Shown: piece by piece, positions 1-6,790 of the stretch
How the letters are laid out: each line of letters starts with the position of its first letter
How positions within the stretch are numbered: position 1 is the stretch's first letter
NCBI GenBank assembly: GCA_052389435.1
Contig: JBQTIB010000138.1
Location: 1-14,595 of the forward strand
DNA: 14,595 nucleotides
Direction: 5' to 3'
DNA from: JBQTKD01 sp052389435
Lineage (GTDB): Bacteria; Actinomycetota; Actinomycetes; Sporichthyales; Sporichthyaceae
The notes under the pieces: model-generated
Seen by the model: the letters and a program-made list of their open reading frames with translations, nothing else
What the model was told of the DNA's origin: nothing
The model's database searches: none
Program-made: the position numbers and the translations under genes

Positions 1-1446
1 GACGCGGCCTCCCCCGCGCGCCGGATGTCCGCTCGCCCGCCGCGCTACGTGGTGCTCGCCAAGGACATCGACCCCGAGACCTGGCGCAAAGTCTCCGAGA
101 CCCTCGACCCGCGGACCGGCAAGAAGATCAAGGGCGTCTTCGCCGAAACCACCAGCAAGCGCATCTATCCGGCCGACGCCGTCGCCGCGAACGTGCTCGG
201 CTTCGTGAACTCCGCCGGCACCGGTTCGGGCGGCGTGGAACGTGCCTTCGACGACCTGCTCGCCGGCAGCCCCGGCAAGCAGACCTACGAACGCGACCGT
301 CGCGGTGGTCGCATCGCCACCGCCGGCGCCCGCACCACCGAGCCCGTGCCCGGTCAGGACCTGCAGTTGACGATCGATCGCGAGATCCAGTGGTTCGCGC
401 AGCAGGCGATCGCCGACCAGGTCCGCAAGACCAAGGCCCAGAGCGGCACCGTCGTGATCCAGGACGTAGCGTCCGGCGAGGTCCTGGCGATGGCAACCGC
501 CCCGACGTTCGACCCCAACCACCCGGGCCGGGGCGCCGACGAGAACCGCGGCAACCGGGCCGTGTCCCAGGTCTACGAGCCGGGGTCGATCGCCAAGGTC
601 GTGTCCGTCGCGGCGATCGTCGACCAGCAGGCCGCGGGGCCGGACCTGAAGCTCCGAGTGCCGGGCATCCTCGAGCGCGCGGGCAAGCGGCTCAAGGACC
701 ACTGGGACCACGGCATGCTCAAGCTCACGCTCACCGGGGCGCTGGCGAAGTCCAGCAACATCGGCACCGTCCAGGCCACCGACAAGATTTCGCTGACCTC
801 GCTGTACCGGTACATGAAGGCCTTCGGCCTCGGCGAGCCGACGGGCCTCGGGTTCCCCGGCGAGAGTCGCGGCATCCTCGCCGACGTCGAGGACTGGAAT
901 GCGAGCCAGAAGTACACGGTGACCTTCGGACAGGGCTTCGCGGTGAACACGGTGCAGGCCTCGAGCATCTACCAGACCGTCGGGAACGGCGGCGTCCGGG
1001 TGGAACCGCGACTGATCAAGTCGTGGACGGACCAGACCGGCCGGCTGCACGTCCCGACCCCGCCGCAGACGCGGCGCGTGGTGACGCCCGAGACCGCCAA
1101 GACGTTGACCGACATGCTCGAACAGGTCGTCGCCCCCGACGGCGCCGCCCCGCAGCTCCAGAGGCAGATGCGGGACTACCGAATCGCGGGCAAGACCGGT
1201 ACCGCGCAGTTCGCCAACTCGAACTGCGGGTGCTACCGGGGCTACACCGCCTCCTTCGCCGGTTTCGCTCCGGCCGACAACCCCCGCCTCGCGATCTCGG
1301 TGACGCTGCAGTTGCCGCGCAAGGGCTACACCGGTGGCGCGTTGGCCGGCCCGGTGTTCGTCAAGGTCATGAATTTCGCGCTGCAGAACCTCGGCGTCCG
1401 CCCGACCGGCACCAAGCCGACCCGGATGCCGCTGACCTGGAAGTAG
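1..1446 (+). CDS. ftsI: FtsI / PBP2b-type septal transpeptidase, 5'-truncated by window edge
   Basis: Class B penicillin-binding protein that crosslinks septal peptidoglycan outside the membrane as partner of FtsW. The reading frame is open from base 1, so the gene begins upstream. The ATG at 25 is internal; 481 residues are present, and the cytoplasmic tail and membrane anchor are missing. Fragment residues about 1-115 match the PBP dimerisation region (KRIYPAD, NVLGFV and GVERAFDDLLAG are typical). The transpeptidase domain follows with all three active-site motifs: S-I-A-K (nucleophile Ser at 586-588), S-S-N (751-759) and K-T-G-T (1192-1203). The segment GQGFAVNTVQ at about 930-960 is also typical. 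The first motif is SIAK, against STFK or STMK in many relatives, but the S-x-x-K pattern holds. The gene ends at TAG 1444-1446. The next gene is convergent, so ftsI is the last gene of its transcript and is separated from murE. Family assignment is very secure; FtsI rather than another class B PBP follows from the dcw context. Confidence 0.95.
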   Translation, partial: DAASPARRMSARPPRYVVLAKDIDPETWRKVSETLDPRTGKKIKGVFAETTSKRIYPADAVAANVLGFVNSAGTGSGGVERAFDDLLAGSPGKQTYERDRRGGRIATAGARTTEPVPGQDLQLTIDREIQWFAQQAIADQVRKTKAQSGTVVIQDVASGEVLAMATAPTFDPNHPGRGADENRGNRAVSQVYEPGSIAKVVSVAAIVDQQAAGPDLKLRVPGILERAGKRLKDHWDHGMLKLTLTGALAKSSNIGTVQATDKISLTSLYRYMKAFGLGEPTGLGFPGESRGILADVEDWNASQKYTVTFGQGFAVNTVQASSIYQTVGNGGVRVEPRLIKSWTDQTGRLHVPTPPQTRRVVTPETAKTLTDMLEQVVAPDGAAPQLQRQMRDYRIAGKTGTAQFANSNCGCYRGYTASFAGFAPADNPRLAISVTLQLPRKGYTGGALAGPVFVKVMNFALQNLGVRPTGTKPTRMPLTWK

Positions 1447-1496
1447 CACCTGGTCCCGCATCGCCGGGCTCGCGGCGCCGGAGGGGTGTGCCGCGT

Positions 1497-1518
1497 GTCC
1501 GGGGTGCGGGGGCCGGAC
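1497..1518. terminator. Weak inverted repeat in the ftsI/phosphodiesterase convergent gap
   Basis: The 153-bp gap between the two converging stop codons (1447-1599) holds no gene. It contains GTCCGG (1497-1502) and CCGGAC (1513-1518), a perfect 6-bp inverted repeat around a 10-nt G-rich loop, followed only by GGTTTG and no real T tract. A second short repeat, CACC/GGTG, lies at about 1532-1544. A terminator is expected between converging genes, but neither hairpin is convincing, so this is a candidate only. Confidence 0.2.
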
Positions 1519-1599
1519 GGTTTGCGACGAGCACCACGACGGTGGCGCCGGTGACTGCGGGCTTTCCGATCGCGGCCGTCTTGCCCGACGTGGAGCCGA

Positions 1600-2493
1600 T
1601 CAGCCGAAGGTCTGCAGCGCGTCGCCGAGGTCGTCGGCCATCACCCCGTCGACCCGCAGCCGACCGGCGTCCTGCAGCGTGACCGGGTGGGACTGCACCG
1701 TCACGACCACCTGGCCCCGTCGGTGTGCGGCCCGGACGAGCTTGGCCGTCACCGGGGTCTGGTAGGGGATCAGCACCTGGTAGTCCGAGGTCCAGGCCCA
1801 GGATGCCGCGCGGTTGTCGAAGATCAGGCCGAGGTAGTTCGCGCCCAGTTCCTGCAGTTCGTCGAGAACGGCGCGGTGGGAGCTGAAGAACACCGCGCGG
1901 CCTTCCTCGTTCAGGCCGTGGGCGTCCACCGCCGCCATCAGCCTGTCGGCCAGTCCGCGCCCGGCGGGCGTCTTCAGGTGCAGATACACGCGCTTTCCCG
2001 CGGGGATCTCCCGGAGCATCTCCTTGACGTTGGGGACCTGGCCGCCGTCGGACGTCCGACATTTCCTGAGGTGGCGATAGGTCTTCTCCGAAGCGCGGCC
2101 CGTGCAGTTGACGGTGTTGCGGTCCAGGTCGTTGTCGTGCATGACGACCAATGCGTTGTCGGCCGTGGTCACGATGTCGAATTCGACGGAATCCGCACCG
2201 TTCGCCATGGCCCGGGCGACCGCACCCGGGGTGTTGGCGGCCGCACCGGATCGATCGCCCCGGTGGGCGATGATCTCCGGCCGTGCCACGGCGGGGGCAT
2301 CCTCGGTCGCGGCGGAGACGATCGGCGTCGAAGCAGCCACCTGCGGGTCCGACGTCGACGGGTTTGCCCCGGCGGTCGCGGCCGGCGTCGTCTCCGGCGC
2401 CACCGCGCGGCTCGTGCCGCTGCCGAGCCATCCGCTGAGCAGGACGGCGCCCACGGCGAACAGCGAAATTCCCCCAACACGGCGCAGGCGCAC
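1600..2493 (-). CDS. Secreted glycerophosphodiester phosphodiesterase (GDPD family)
   Basis: Predicted to hydrolyse glycerophosphodiesters to glycerol-3-phosphate and an alcohol outside the cell. It has 297 residues with a GTG start (complement of 2491-2493), preceded by a GGGGGG tract 6 nt upstream. Residues 1-30 look like a signal peptide: basic RLRR, hydrophobic stretch 8-23, and a possible cleavage site near TSRA. A Pro/Ala/Thr-rich linker runs to about 70. The GDPD barrel follows: HRGD (His77, Arg78), E-F-D (Glu104, Asp106), MHD (His119), LDR (122-125), L-K (Lys174), and a final strand GVMADD (283-288). Cys130 and Cys145 could form a disulfide in the exported protein. Two usual GDPD residues differ: the PENT motif reads AANT, and the metal-ligand Glu of E-x-K is His172. 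The gene is antisense within the dcw cluster, between ftsI and murE. The fold is secure; activity and substrate are not. Confidence 0.88.
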   Translation of the reverse strand: MRLRRVGGISLFAVGAVLLSGWLGSGTSRAVAPETTPAATAGANPSTSDPQVAASTPIVSAATEDAPAVARPEIIAHRGDRSGAAANTPGAVARAMANGADSVEFDIVTTADNALVVMHDNDLDRNTVNCTGRASEKTYRHLRKCRTSDGGQVPNVKEMLREIPAGKRVYLHLKTPAGRGLADRLMAAVDAHGLNEEGRAVFFSSHRAVLDELQELGANYLGLIFDNRAASWAWTSDYQVLIPYQTPVTAKLVRAAHRRGQVVVTVQSHPVTLQDAGRLRVDGVMADDLGDALQTFG

Positions 2494-2495
2494 GA

Positions 2496-2557
2496 GTTTC
2501 CCCCCGGAAACGTTGCTCTCGCCCCCCGGCGAGACCGGGCCGTCGAATCCGCGGCCC
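2496..2557 (-). promoter_or_regulatory. Three consecutive stem-loops in the leader of the phosphodiesterase gene
   Basis: Three perfect inverted repeats lie end to end just upstream of the GTG at 2493. In plus-strand coordinates they are GTTTCC 2496-2501 with GGAAAC 2506-2511 (4-nt loop), TCTCGCC 2517-2523 with GGCGAGA 2528-2534 (4-nt loop), and GGGCCG 2537-2542 with CGGCCC 2552-2557 (9-nt loop). In the minus-strand RNA the first two loops are GGGG. The one nearest the gene contains the G tract (2500-2505) that would serve as ribosome binding site, so it could hide it. This suggests RNA-level control of translation, but no known riboswitch family is recognised. Confidence 0.45.
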
Positions 2558-2607
2558 AGGGGCCGAGAACATCAGCGCGGCTGGGCGCGTCCGGCGAGAT
2601 TTGCCAT

Positions 2608-2632
2608 GACGAATCGCGGCAGCGGTACGTTC
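2608..2632 (-). promoter_or_regulatory. Possible ECF-sigma-type promoter for the phosphodiesterase gene
   Basis: Read on the minus strand, GAAC (complement of 2629-2632) is followed after 17 nt by CGTC (complement of 2608-2611). This resembles the GAAC...CGTC or GTT elements of envelope-stress ECF sigma promoters in actinobacteria. It lies about 115 bp upstream of the gene start. No TTGACA/TANNNT pair was seen for this gene. The match is short and could be chance. Confidence 0.15.
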
Positions 2633-2704
2633 TTTTCTCACGTGGGGCACGTCTCGGATGCGATGTTCGGGAAGAGCCCCACGCGCGCGGTGGACTGCGA
2701 TATC

Positions 2705-2734
2705 CGAGGCGTTGGCACTCCGATGCACGCCTCG
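2705..2734. promoter_or_regulatory. Dyad upstream of murE, candidate operator
   Basis: CGAGGCGT (2705-2712) and ACGCCTCG (2727-2734) form a perfect 8-bp inverted repeat. An inner GCA/TGC pair (2715-2717 with 2724-2726) sits inside it. The right arm can alternatively pair with CGAGG at 2742-2746. The dyad ends 42 bp upstream of the murE -10 box, so if murE is transcribed from that box the dyad lies in DNA upstream of transcription and would act as a protein-binding site. No specific regulator is recognised. Confidence 0.35.
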
Positions 2735-2776
2735 CCCACTGCGAGGAAGGTCTGCGGCCTCGATCGGCTCGGACAC

Positions 2777-2791
2777 TAGGGTTACTGGCCG
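2777..2791 (+). promoter_or_regulatory. murE -10 box positioned for leaderless transcription
   Basis: TAGGGT at 2777-2782 fits the actinobacterial TANNNT -10 element and lies 8 nt before the murE GTG at 2791. Transcription from such a box normally starts 6-8 nt downstream, at or next to the G of GTG. No Shine-Dalgarno-like sequence precedes this GTG (GGTTACTGGCC), as expected for leaderless translation. No good -35 is visible around 2754-2759. Because ftsI is cut off by a convergent gene, murE needs its own promoter. The TSS itself is inferred. Confidence 0.55.
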
Positions 2792-4314
2792 TGACCACCT
2801 CGCTTCGCCCGCAGACGCCCCACGGCGCCACGGTGGGTGCGCTGGCCGCTCGCTTGGGGGTGTCCGGCCTCCCGGAGCCGGTTCTCGGAGTGCCCGTCGG
2901 CGGCGTCACCCACGACTCCCGGCAGGTGCAACCGGGCGACCTGTACGCGGCACTGCTCGGCGAACGCACGCACGGAGCCGCCTTCGCGGTCCAGGCCGCC
3001 GAAGCCGGTGCGGTGGCGATCCTCACCGACCCACTCGGCCGGGAGCGCTCGAAGCTGGCGAACCTGCCGGTGCTCGTCGTCCCCGACGCACGGGCCGCCC
3101 TCGGCCAGGTCTCGGCCGACGTCTACGGCCGCCCGGCGCAGGCCCTGACCTGCCTGGGCGTGACGGGCACCAACGGTAAGACCACCACCGCCTTCCTCAT
3201 GGAGTCCGGGCTGCGCGCCGCCGGCCATTCGACCGGCCTGCTCGGCACCGTCGCGACCCGCATCGGCGACGAGGCCCTGCCGAGCGCGCGCACCACCCCG
3301 GAGGCTCCGGACCTGCACGCCCTGCTGGCCGTGATGCGGGAACGGGGAGCGACCGCGGTCGCCATGGAGGTCTCGAGCCACGCCCTGGACATGCACCGCG
3401 TCGACGGCGTCGTGTTCGCCGCCGCACTGTTCACGAACCTGTCCCAGGACCACCTCGACTACCACTTCACCCTCGAGGACTACTTCACCGCCAAGGCCGC
3501 CCTGTTCACCCCGGAGCACGCCGTGGTCGGCGTCGTGAACGTCGACGACGAGTGGGGCGTGCGGCTGGTGGGGCGCTCGCGCATCCCGGTGCGCACGTAC
3601 TCCGCCCTCGGCGCGGACGCGGACTGGCGAATCGTCGACCTGGTCGAAGCCCCCGACGGCTCCACGTTCACGGTGCTCGGCCCCGACGGGGCGCGCGGCG
3701 ACGGTTCGGTCGCCCTGCCCGGCACGTTCAACGTCGCCAACGCCCTCGGGGCGATCGCCACGCTGGTCGCCGCGGGGATCCCCCTGGAGGCCGCCCTGCG
3801 CGGGGTCGCGGACTGTCCCGGCGTTCCCGGCCGCATGGAGCGCATCTCGGCCGGCCAGCCCTTTCTGGCGATCGTCGACTACGCGCACACCCCCGACGCG
3901 GTGGCGACGTTGCTGGCGGCGCTGCGACCGGTCACCTCGGGCAGGCTCGTCGTCGTGCTCGGCGCGGGCGGGGATCGAGACCGAGGCAAGCGGCCGTTGA
4001 TGGGCGAGGTCGCCTCGCGCCGCGCCGACGTGCTGATCCTCACCGACGACAACCCACGTTCGGAGGACCCGGCCGAGATCCTGTCCGAACTGCGGCGAGG
4101 CGCGGAGTCGGTCTTCGCCGACGAGGCCGCGGAACTGCACCTGCAGCACGACCGCGCCGCCGCGATCGCCCTGGCGGTGAGGTTGGCCAAGGCAGGTGAC
4201 ACCGTCGTGGTAGCGGGCAAGGGACACGAACAGGGGCAGGAGGCGGCCGGCGTAGTCCGCCCGTTCGACGACCGCACGGTGTTGCGGGCGGCACTCGCAG
4301 GGGGCGGCACGTGA
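2791..4314 (+). CDS. murE: UDP-MurNAc-tripeptide synthetase MurE
   Basis: ATP-dependent ligase that adds the third residue, probably diaminopimelate, to UDP-MurNAc-L-Ala-D-Glu in the cytoplasm. At 507 residues it has the normal family length. The GTG start at 2791 puts the N-terminal domain (THDSRQVQPGDLY at 40-52) at the usual place; the frame stays open far upstream, but that part lies antisense to the phosphodiesterase and is not coding. P-loop TGTNGKTTT is at 125-133, the probable carbamylated lysine is in YFTAKAALF (Lys235), and GKGHEQG is near the end. DNPRSEDP begins at residue 420; DNPR is the signature of diaminopimelate-adding MurE, whereas lysine-adding enzymes lack the Arg. It overlaps murF by GTGA (stop 4312-4314, next start 4311), so the two are probably translationally coupled. 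It opens the murE-murC block. Confidence 0.97.
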   Translation: MTTSLRPQTPHGATVGALAARLGVSGLPEPVLGVPVGGVTHDSRQVQPGDLYAALLGERTHGAAFAVQAAEAGAVAILTDPLGRERSKLANLPVLVVPDARAALGQVSADVYGRPAQALTCLGVTGTNGKTTTAFLMESGLRAAGHSTGLLGTVATRIGDEALPSARTTPEAPDLHALLAVMRERGATAVAMEVSSHALDMHRVDGVVFAAALFTNLSQDHLDYHFTLEDYFTAKAALFTPEHAVVGVVNVDDEWGVRLVGRSRIPVRTYSALGADADWRIVDLVEAPDGSTFTVLGPDGARGDGSVALPGTFNVANALGAIATLVAAGIPLEAALRGVADCPGVPGRMERISAGQPFLAIVDYAHTPDAVATLLAALRPVTSGRLVVVLGAGGDRDRGKRPLMGEVASRRADVLILTDDNPRSEDPAEILSELRRGAESVFADEAAELHLQHDRAAAIALAVRLAKAGDTVVVAGKGHEQGQEAAGVVRPFDDRTVLRAALAGGGT

Positions 4315-5717
4315 TCGAGTTGGGCCTGGACGAGATCGCCCAGGCGACGGGCGGGCGCATCGTCGACGGCGCAGCCGATCTCCGAGTCGCCGGGCCGGTC
4401 GTCGTCGATTCGCGCCTGGTGGCGCCGGGGGCGCTGTTCGTCGCCGTCGCCGGGGAGCGGGTCGACGGTCACGAGTTCGCGGCCGGCGCAGTCGCCGCCG
4501 GCGCGGCCGCGGTCCTCGCGACCCGGCCGGTCGGCGTTCCCGCGGTCCTCGTCGAGGACACCGTCGCCGCGCTCGGCGCGCTGGCGGGCCTGGTCACCGG
4601 TCGGCTGGTCGCCGAGCACGGCCTGACCACGGTCGGGATCACCGGCTCGCAGGGCAAGACCAGCACGAAGGACCTGATCGCCTCCGTCCTGGAGACCTAC
4701 GGGCACACCATCGCTCCGCCCGGGTCCTTCAACAACGAGATCGGGCTGCCGCTGACCGCGCTGCGCGCGGAGCCGTCGACGGCGCACCTCGTGCTGGAGA
4801 TGGGCGCCCGCGGCGTCGGGCACATCCGCTACCTGTGCACCATCGCTCCGCCGCGCATCGGCGTCGTGCTGAACGTCGGCCTCGCCCACGTCGGCGAGTT
4901 CGGCAGCCGAGAGACGATCGCGCTGGCCAAGGGCGAACTCGTGGAGTGCCTGCCCCCCGCCGGCACCGCCGTCCTGAACGCCGACGACCCGCTCGTCGCG
5001 GCCATGGCCGCCCGGACCCCGGCCCGCGTGCTGTTCTACGGCCGCGCCGCGCACGCGGACGTGCGCGCCGAGGACGTGACCCTCGTCGACGGGAAGCCCT
5101 CGTTCACGCTGGTCCTGCCGCGAGGTGGCCGCGCGTCGGTGGCTCTGGGCCTGCACGGTGAGCACCAGGTCTCCAACTCCCTCGCCGCCGCCGCGGTCGC
5201 CCACGCACTGGGCATGTCCGCCGACGCGATCGCTGCCGCGCTCGGTGCCGCTGGACCGCGCAGTCGATGGCGGATGGAGGTCGACACCCGCGCCGACGGG
5301 GTCACGATCGTCAACGACGCCTACAACGCCAATCCCGATTCGATGCGGGCCGCGCTCGCCGCCACCGCGTCGATCGCCGGCGAGCGCCGCCGCTGGGCCG
5401 TTCTGGGCGAGATGCGCGAACTCGGCGAGTCGTCGCACTCCGAACACGAGGCGCTCGGCAGGCTGGTGGCCGACATGGACTTCGAGCGGCTGGTGGTCGT
5501 CGGCGAGGGCGCTGCGCCCATCCTGGCCGGTGCCCGGGCTGCCCGGACATGGGCGGACGAACCGGCGTTCGCGCCCGACGTGGCCGCCGCGCTCGACATA
5601 CTTCGCAGCGAAGTGATCACTGCCGACGTGGTGCTGGTGAAGGCCTCGCGGGCGGTCGGTCTGGAACGAGTCGCGGCGGCGCTGTTGGCGGCCAACGCAG
5701 AGGAGGGGCGTCGGTGA
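4311..5717 (+). CDS. murF: UDP-MurNAc-tripeptide:D-Ala-D-Ala ligase MurF
   Basis: Adds D-Ala-D-Ala to the UDP-MurNAc-tripeptide, finishing the cytoplasmic pentapeptide precursor. It has 468 residues, normal for MurF. The N-terminal substrate domain carries VDSRLVAPGALFVAVAGER (32-50). The ATP-binding P-loop is TGSQGKTSTK (111-120), the usual lysine in ALAKGEL is Lys207, and the MurF hallmark NDAYNANPDSM lies at 335-345, followed by LGEMRELGE (365-373). The GTG start at 4311 overlaps the murE stop as GTGA. Its own stop TGA (5715-5717) overlaps the mraY GTG in the same way. The D-Ala-D-Ala ligase (ddl) gene is not in this cluster, as is usual in actinobacteria. No oddities were seen. Confidence 0.97.
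   Translation: MIELGLDEIAQATGGRIVDGAADLRVAGPVVVDSRLVAPGALFVAVAGERVDGHEFAAGAVAAGAAAVLATRPVGVPAVLVEDTVAALGALAGLVTGRLVAEHGLTTVGITGSQGKTSTKDLIASVLETYGHTIAPPGSFNNEIGLPLTALRAEPSTAHLVLEMGARGVGHIRYLCTIAPPRIGVVLNVGLAHVGEFGSRETIALAKGELVECLPPAGTAVLNADDPLVAAMAARTPARVLFYGRAAHADVRAEDVTLVDGKPSFTLVLPRGGRASVALGLHGEHQVSNSLAAAAVAHALGMSADAIAAALGAAGPRSRWRMEVDTRADGVTIVNDAYNANPDSMRAALAATASIAGERRRWAVLGEMRELGESSHSEHEALGRLVADMDFERLVVVGEGAAPILAGARAARTWADEPAFAPDVAAALDILRSEVITADVVLVKASRAVGLERVAAALLAANAEEGRR
5701..5708 (+). promoter_or_regulatory. Strong ribosome binding site of mraY
   Basis: AGGAGGGG lies inside the 3' end of murF, with the AGGAGG core 7 nt before the GTG at 5714. It fixes the mraY start among several possible upstream in-frame codons and indicates independent initiation on top of the GTGA coupling. 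Confidence 0.8.
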
Positions 5718-6790
5718 GAGGCGTTCTCGCCGCGTCCGCGGTCGCGCTGATCGTTGCGCTGCTCGGCACCCCGCTGGCCATCAAGGTGCTGGTCAAGCGG
5801 GGCTACGGCCAGTTGATCCGCGACGAGGGGCCCACCACCCACCAACTCAAGCGCGGCACGCCCACCATGGGCGGCTCGGTCATCATCATCGCCGTCTGGC
5901 TGGGCTACATCGCCGCCCACCTGGTGCTGCAGGACTTCTCGCCGAGCGCGTCCGGCCTGCTCGTGCTGTACCTGATGACGGGGCTGGGCCTCGTCGGCTT
6001 CCTCGACGACTACATCAAGGTCTCCAAACAGCGAAGTCTCGGGCTGCGGGCCAAGGCCAAACTCGCCGGCCAGTCCGTCGTCGCGCTGTCCTTCGCCGTT
6101 CTGGCACTGCAGTTCGAAGACGCCAACGGGAACTCGCCCGCCTCGACCGACATCTCCTTCATCCGGGACACCGCAGTCGGTCTCGGCGCCGTCGGGTTCG
6201 TGATCTGGGCCTACCTCATGATCGCGGCGACCTCGAACGGGGTGAACCTCACCGACGGTCTCGACGGTCTCGCAACCGGTGCCTCGGCGATGGTCTTCGG
6301 CGCGTACACGCTGATTGGCGTATGGCAGTCGGGCAACGCCTGCCGCCCCGACGGAACGGACATACCAGGCGGTGGAACCTGCTACACCGTCCCCAACGCC
6401 CTCGACCTCGGGATCGTCGCGGCCGCCGTCATGGGCGCCTGCTTCGGCTTCCTGTGGTGGAACGCATCGCCCGCGAAGATCTTCATGGGCGACACCGGTT
6501 CGCTGGCCCTCGGCGGCGCACTCGCCGGGCTCGCGATCACCACCCGCACCGAACTGCTGCTCGTCCTGCTCGGCGGCCTGTTCGTGCTGATCACCCTGTC
6601 GGTGGTCATCCAGGTCGGGTTCTTCAAGATGACCAGACGACGAGTTTTCCGCATGGCCCCGCTCCACCACCACTTCGAAATGGTGGGCTGGGACCAGGTG
6701 ACGGTCGTGATCCGGTTCTGGATCATCGCCGGACTCTTCGTGGCCGGCGGGCTCGGCCTCTTCTACACCGAATGGCTTTCGGGGACTTGA
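5714..6790 (+). CDS. mraY: Phospho-MurNAc-pentapeptide transferase MraY
   Basis: Integral membrane enzyme that transfers phospho-MurNAc-pentapeptide from UDP to undecaprenyl phosphate, making lipid I at the inner face of the membrane. It has 358 residues, family-typical, and about ten hydrophobic segments. All catalytic signatures are visible: TPTMGG (49-54), the Asp pair in DDYIKV (98-103), NLTDGLDG (178-185), FMGDTGSLALGG (257-268) and the HHH motif in PLHHHFEMVGW (316-326). The loop between about 208 and 228 contains Cys210 and Cys223 (NACRPDGTDIPGGGTCY), a periplasmic-side segment commonly expanded in actinobacterial MraY. The GTG start at 5714 follows a strong Shine-Dalgarno. The stop TGA (6788-6790) overlaps the murD ATG by one base. 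Confidence 0.97.
   Translation: MRGVLAASAVALIVALLGTPLAIKVLVKRGYGQLIRDEGPTTHQLKRGTPTMGGSVIIIAVWLGYIAAHLVLQDFSPSASGLLVLYLMTGLGLVGFLDDYIKVSKQRSLGLRAKAKLAGQSVVALSFAVLALQFEDANGNSPASTDISFIRDTAVGLGAVGFVIWAYLMIAATSNGVNLTDGLDGLATGASAMVFGAYTLIGVWQSGNACRPDGTDIPGGGTCYTVPNALDLGIVAAAVMGACFGFLWWNASPAKIFMGDTGSLALGGALAGLAITTRTELLLVLLGGLFVLITLSVVIQVGFFKMTRRRVFRMAPLHHHFEMVGWDQVTVVIRFWIIAGLFVAGGLGLFYTEWLSGT

Noticed and set aside
25..1446. ftsI starting at ATG 25
   Set aside because: The frame is open to base 1, and the predicted protein would lack the membrane anchor and part of the N-terminal domain; the true start lies outside the window.
2102..2779. Plus-strand open frame of 225 codons across the phosphodiesterase start and intergenic region
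   Set aside because: No ribosome binding site, no recognisable domain, antisense to a real gene; composition fits a chance frame.
1687..2790. Open frame continuing upstream of the murE GTG
   Set aside because: It lies antisense to the clear phosphodiesterase gene and has no MurE homology. MurE homology begins at 2791.
1447..2790. Mobile element carrying the phosphodiesterase
   Set aside because: No transposase or integrase, no terminal inverted repeats or target-site duplication, and no obvious change in base composition.
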